Positions 5,743 to 6,942 of a stretch of DNA of 6,942 nt are shown one piece after another. This DNA comes from Prevotella sp. (lineage in GTDB: Bacteria > Bacteroidota > Bacteroidia > Bacteroidales > Bacteroidaceae). Where the stretch lies: positions 1 to 6,942 of the forward strand of contig JAJQAI010000110.1 in assembly GCA_021203915.1 (NCBI GenBank), given 5' to 3'. The notes under the pieces are model-generated. The model did no database searches and was not told where the DNA came from. It was given only the letters and a program-made list of their open reading frames with translations. Position 1 is the first letter of the stretch. Each line of letters begins with the position of its first letter. The translations under genes and the position numbers were made by a program.

Positions 5743-6873
5743 TTAGTCAAGAACATCATGTAGAACATTGTTAAAAGTAGAAAACCTTTTCTTTACAGAA
5801 TCTTTCGTTGCTGTACCAGTAGTAAATGAGTTATAGTATGATGTATTGTTTTTCATTTCATAAATAAGGCGCTCTTTAAAAACTTCTTTTCTTTTTAACA
5901 AAATCTTTGCTTCATCTTCCGATAGTCTTGAAAAGTTGACTGAAATAACTTCAAAATAAGCCTTGTTTAAACTTCTTTTTTTATCAGACTTGCTTTTCCT
6001 TATTCTAAAAGCATCGTCTTCAAAAATTTTACTTGCAAGCTCCATGGCTTTAATGAAATCAACCTTCATACCGCTTAATACATTATCGTCATATTGTCCA
6101 TACTTGATTTTTTTCATATTAATATTAATAAAATTATCAAGGTCTGGTATGTTATACTCTTTATAGCTTGTTAGATAGAAAGAAACAAAACGAGAAACAA
6201 AGTCCATGTCTTTTTTCCTTTTAGTCGGAATCTTATATGAAGTGGCTTTTAGAAATGATTCTTCCTTGGAAAGTTCTTTTACTATATCTATTGCTTTGCC
6301 GACATAGATAGCATTTCTAATTTCTTGAGGTAATAAAGTTATTCCGCCTGTATTCAATCTTTCAAACAAAATATACTTCACATCCTCTGGGGTTCCTCTT
6401 TCAAGAACGTTAACCGTAACAGGAAGTGTTCTAACATCTCTTTGATCCTCAAAAGAAAGATCATCATATTTTTTTCCTTCAAATTTTTCTGATAGAAATT
6501 CTAGGTTTTCCAAAGACAACGTTTTATCAACACAAAAGTTGCGTATAGCACAACATCTTTGAAGACCATCGATTATCCTCCATTCCTTTTTATTAACTTC
6601 TTCAAAATAGAAAGCAGGAAGACGTAAACCTATTAATATTGATTCAATTAAACGACTTTGTTGGGTATTATCCCATAGATTTTGCTCACGCTGATAATCA
6701 GCCCCAAAATTTATAACATTTTGTTCTATTTTATCAATAAATTCTCCCATATTCATAGGAGGCGTACTTAGACGAATATCATTGGGAGAAAATGGCACTA
6801 TCTTTTTTTCACAATCCATCTTTTCTTCCTTTTCTATATAATCTGATACTATTGATAACGTTTCTTCTTTCAT
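5743..6873 (-). CDS. DUF262 (GmrS-N/ParB-like fold) protein without HNH domain
   Basis: This 376-aa protein opens with a variable tail of about 35 residues followed by a DUF262 domain. Visible motifs are ADYQREQNLW at 58-67, SRLIESILIGLRLPAFYF at 73-90, the nucleotide-site motif IIDGLQRCCAI at 100-110 (DGLQR in place of the more usual DGQQR), and FERLNTGG with LPQEIRNA at 170-188. The C-terminal half (about 210-376) is helical and charged, ending in TGTATKDSVKKRFSTFNNVL, and shows no DUF1524/HNH nuclease motif. DUF262 domains act as NTP-dependent modules in GmrSD and in SspE. In-frame codons above the ATG reach a stop within about 25 nt, so this start is secure; an inverted repeat sits directly before it. 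It is the first gene of the cassette in this window, although the promoter was not found and could lie beyond the end. The reading frame looks more A/T-rich than dapA. Confidence 0.92.
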   Translation of the reverse strand: MKEETLSIVSDYIEKEEKMDCEKKIVPFSPNDIRLSTPPMNMGEFIDKIEQNVINFGADYQREQNLWDNTQQSRLIESILIGLRLPAFYFEEVNKKEWRIIDGLQRCCAIRNFCVDKTLSLENLEFLSEKFEGKKYDDLSFEDQRDVRTLPVTVNVLERGTPEDVKYILFERLNTGGITLLPQEIRNAIYVGKAIDIVKELSKEESFLKATSYKIPTKRKKDMDFVSRFVSFYLTSYKEYNIPDLDNFININMKKIKYGQYDDNVLSGMKVDFIKAMELASKIFEDDAFRIRKSKSDKKRSLNKAYFEVISVNFSRLSEDEAKILLKRKEVFKERLIYEMKNNTSYYNSFTTGTATKDSVKKRFSTFNNVLHDVLD

Positions 6874-6874
6874 A

Positions 6875-6895
6875 TTAAAGTTGACATGACTTTAA
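6875..6895 (-). promoter_or_regulatory. inverted repeat just upstream of the DUF262 gene
   Basis: TTAAAGT (6875-6881) and ACTTTAA (6889-6895) form a perfect 7-bp inverted repeat with a 7-nt centre, ending 1 nt before the DUF262 start codon at 6873. It could be an operator for cassette control or a leader hairpin masking the start. No consensus TTTG/TAnnTTTG promoter is visible in the 69 nt available upstream, so transcription may start beyond the window. Confidence 0.35.
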
Positions 6896-6942
6896 AGTGC
6901 ATTAGTTTAACTAGAGCAAAGGTTAATAGTGCTATTAATTAC

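Noticed and set aside
5963..6166. 67-aa plus-strand open reading frame inside the DUF262 gene
   Set aside because: It runs antisense to a well-supported domain, its leucine-rich translation is what A/T-rich antisense sequence typically yields, and no promoter or family is seen.
5743..6873. Type IV restriction enzyme GmrSD or SspE
   Set aside because: Only the DUF262 half is visible; the DUF1524/HNH half is missing both in this protein and in its neighbours.

Overview
Every gene supported in this 6.9-kb window reads on the minus strand. The organism is most likely a low-GC member of the Bacteroidota, probably Bacteroidales. Two clear promoters match the Bacteroides-type consensus (TTTG, 20 bp, TAnnTTTG) rather than the E. 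coli -35/-10 pattern. Start codons are preceded by A/T-rich sequence without Shine-Dalgarno motifs, and the DUF2442 protein has the Bacteroidota-style helix-turn-helix extension. The genus cannot be fixed from this sequence.

Layout in transcription order, from high to low coordinates. (1) A tight three-gene cassette, 6873 to 3719: a DUF262 protein without its usual nuclease domain, an SMC/ABC-like AAA ATPase of DUF3696 type, and a 291-aa protein of unknown family. The gaps are 12 and 2 nt, so the three are almost certainly co-expressed and probably work together. DUF262 proteins and stand-alone ATPases of this type are common in anti-phage and anti-plasmid systems, and I do not recognise this combination as a named system. 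It is the main candidate for something undescribed. (2) The housekeeping gene truA (tRNA pseudouridine synthase) at 3652-2915, with its own -7 element and a hairpin touching the start codon, followed 52 nt later by a ten-helix EamA/DMT transporter at 2862-1945. (3) A small DUF4160/DUF2442 module, toxin-antitoxin-like in layout, at 1784-1123. Its first gene is broken by a one-base frameshift. Its promoter carries a perfect 8-bp inverted repeat in the spacer, the expected place for an autoregulatory operator. (4) dapA (4-hydroxy-tetrahydrodipicolinate synthase) at 976-89, with a consensus promoter of its own.

The core genes (dapA, truA, transporter) are interleaved with accessory modules. The DUF262 gene looks more A/T-rich by eye than dapA, in keeping with a transferred cassette, although the window ends just upstream of it and no boundary can be seen. 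The 1531-1944 stretch has no intact gene. It holds the DUF4160 pseudogene, its promoter and operator, and about 100 nt of A/T-rich sequence (1845-1944) after the transporter in which I find no convincing terminator. Nothing recognisable lies in 1-88 beyond the 3' flank of dapA. I see no tRNA, rRNA, CRISPR array or insertion sequence.
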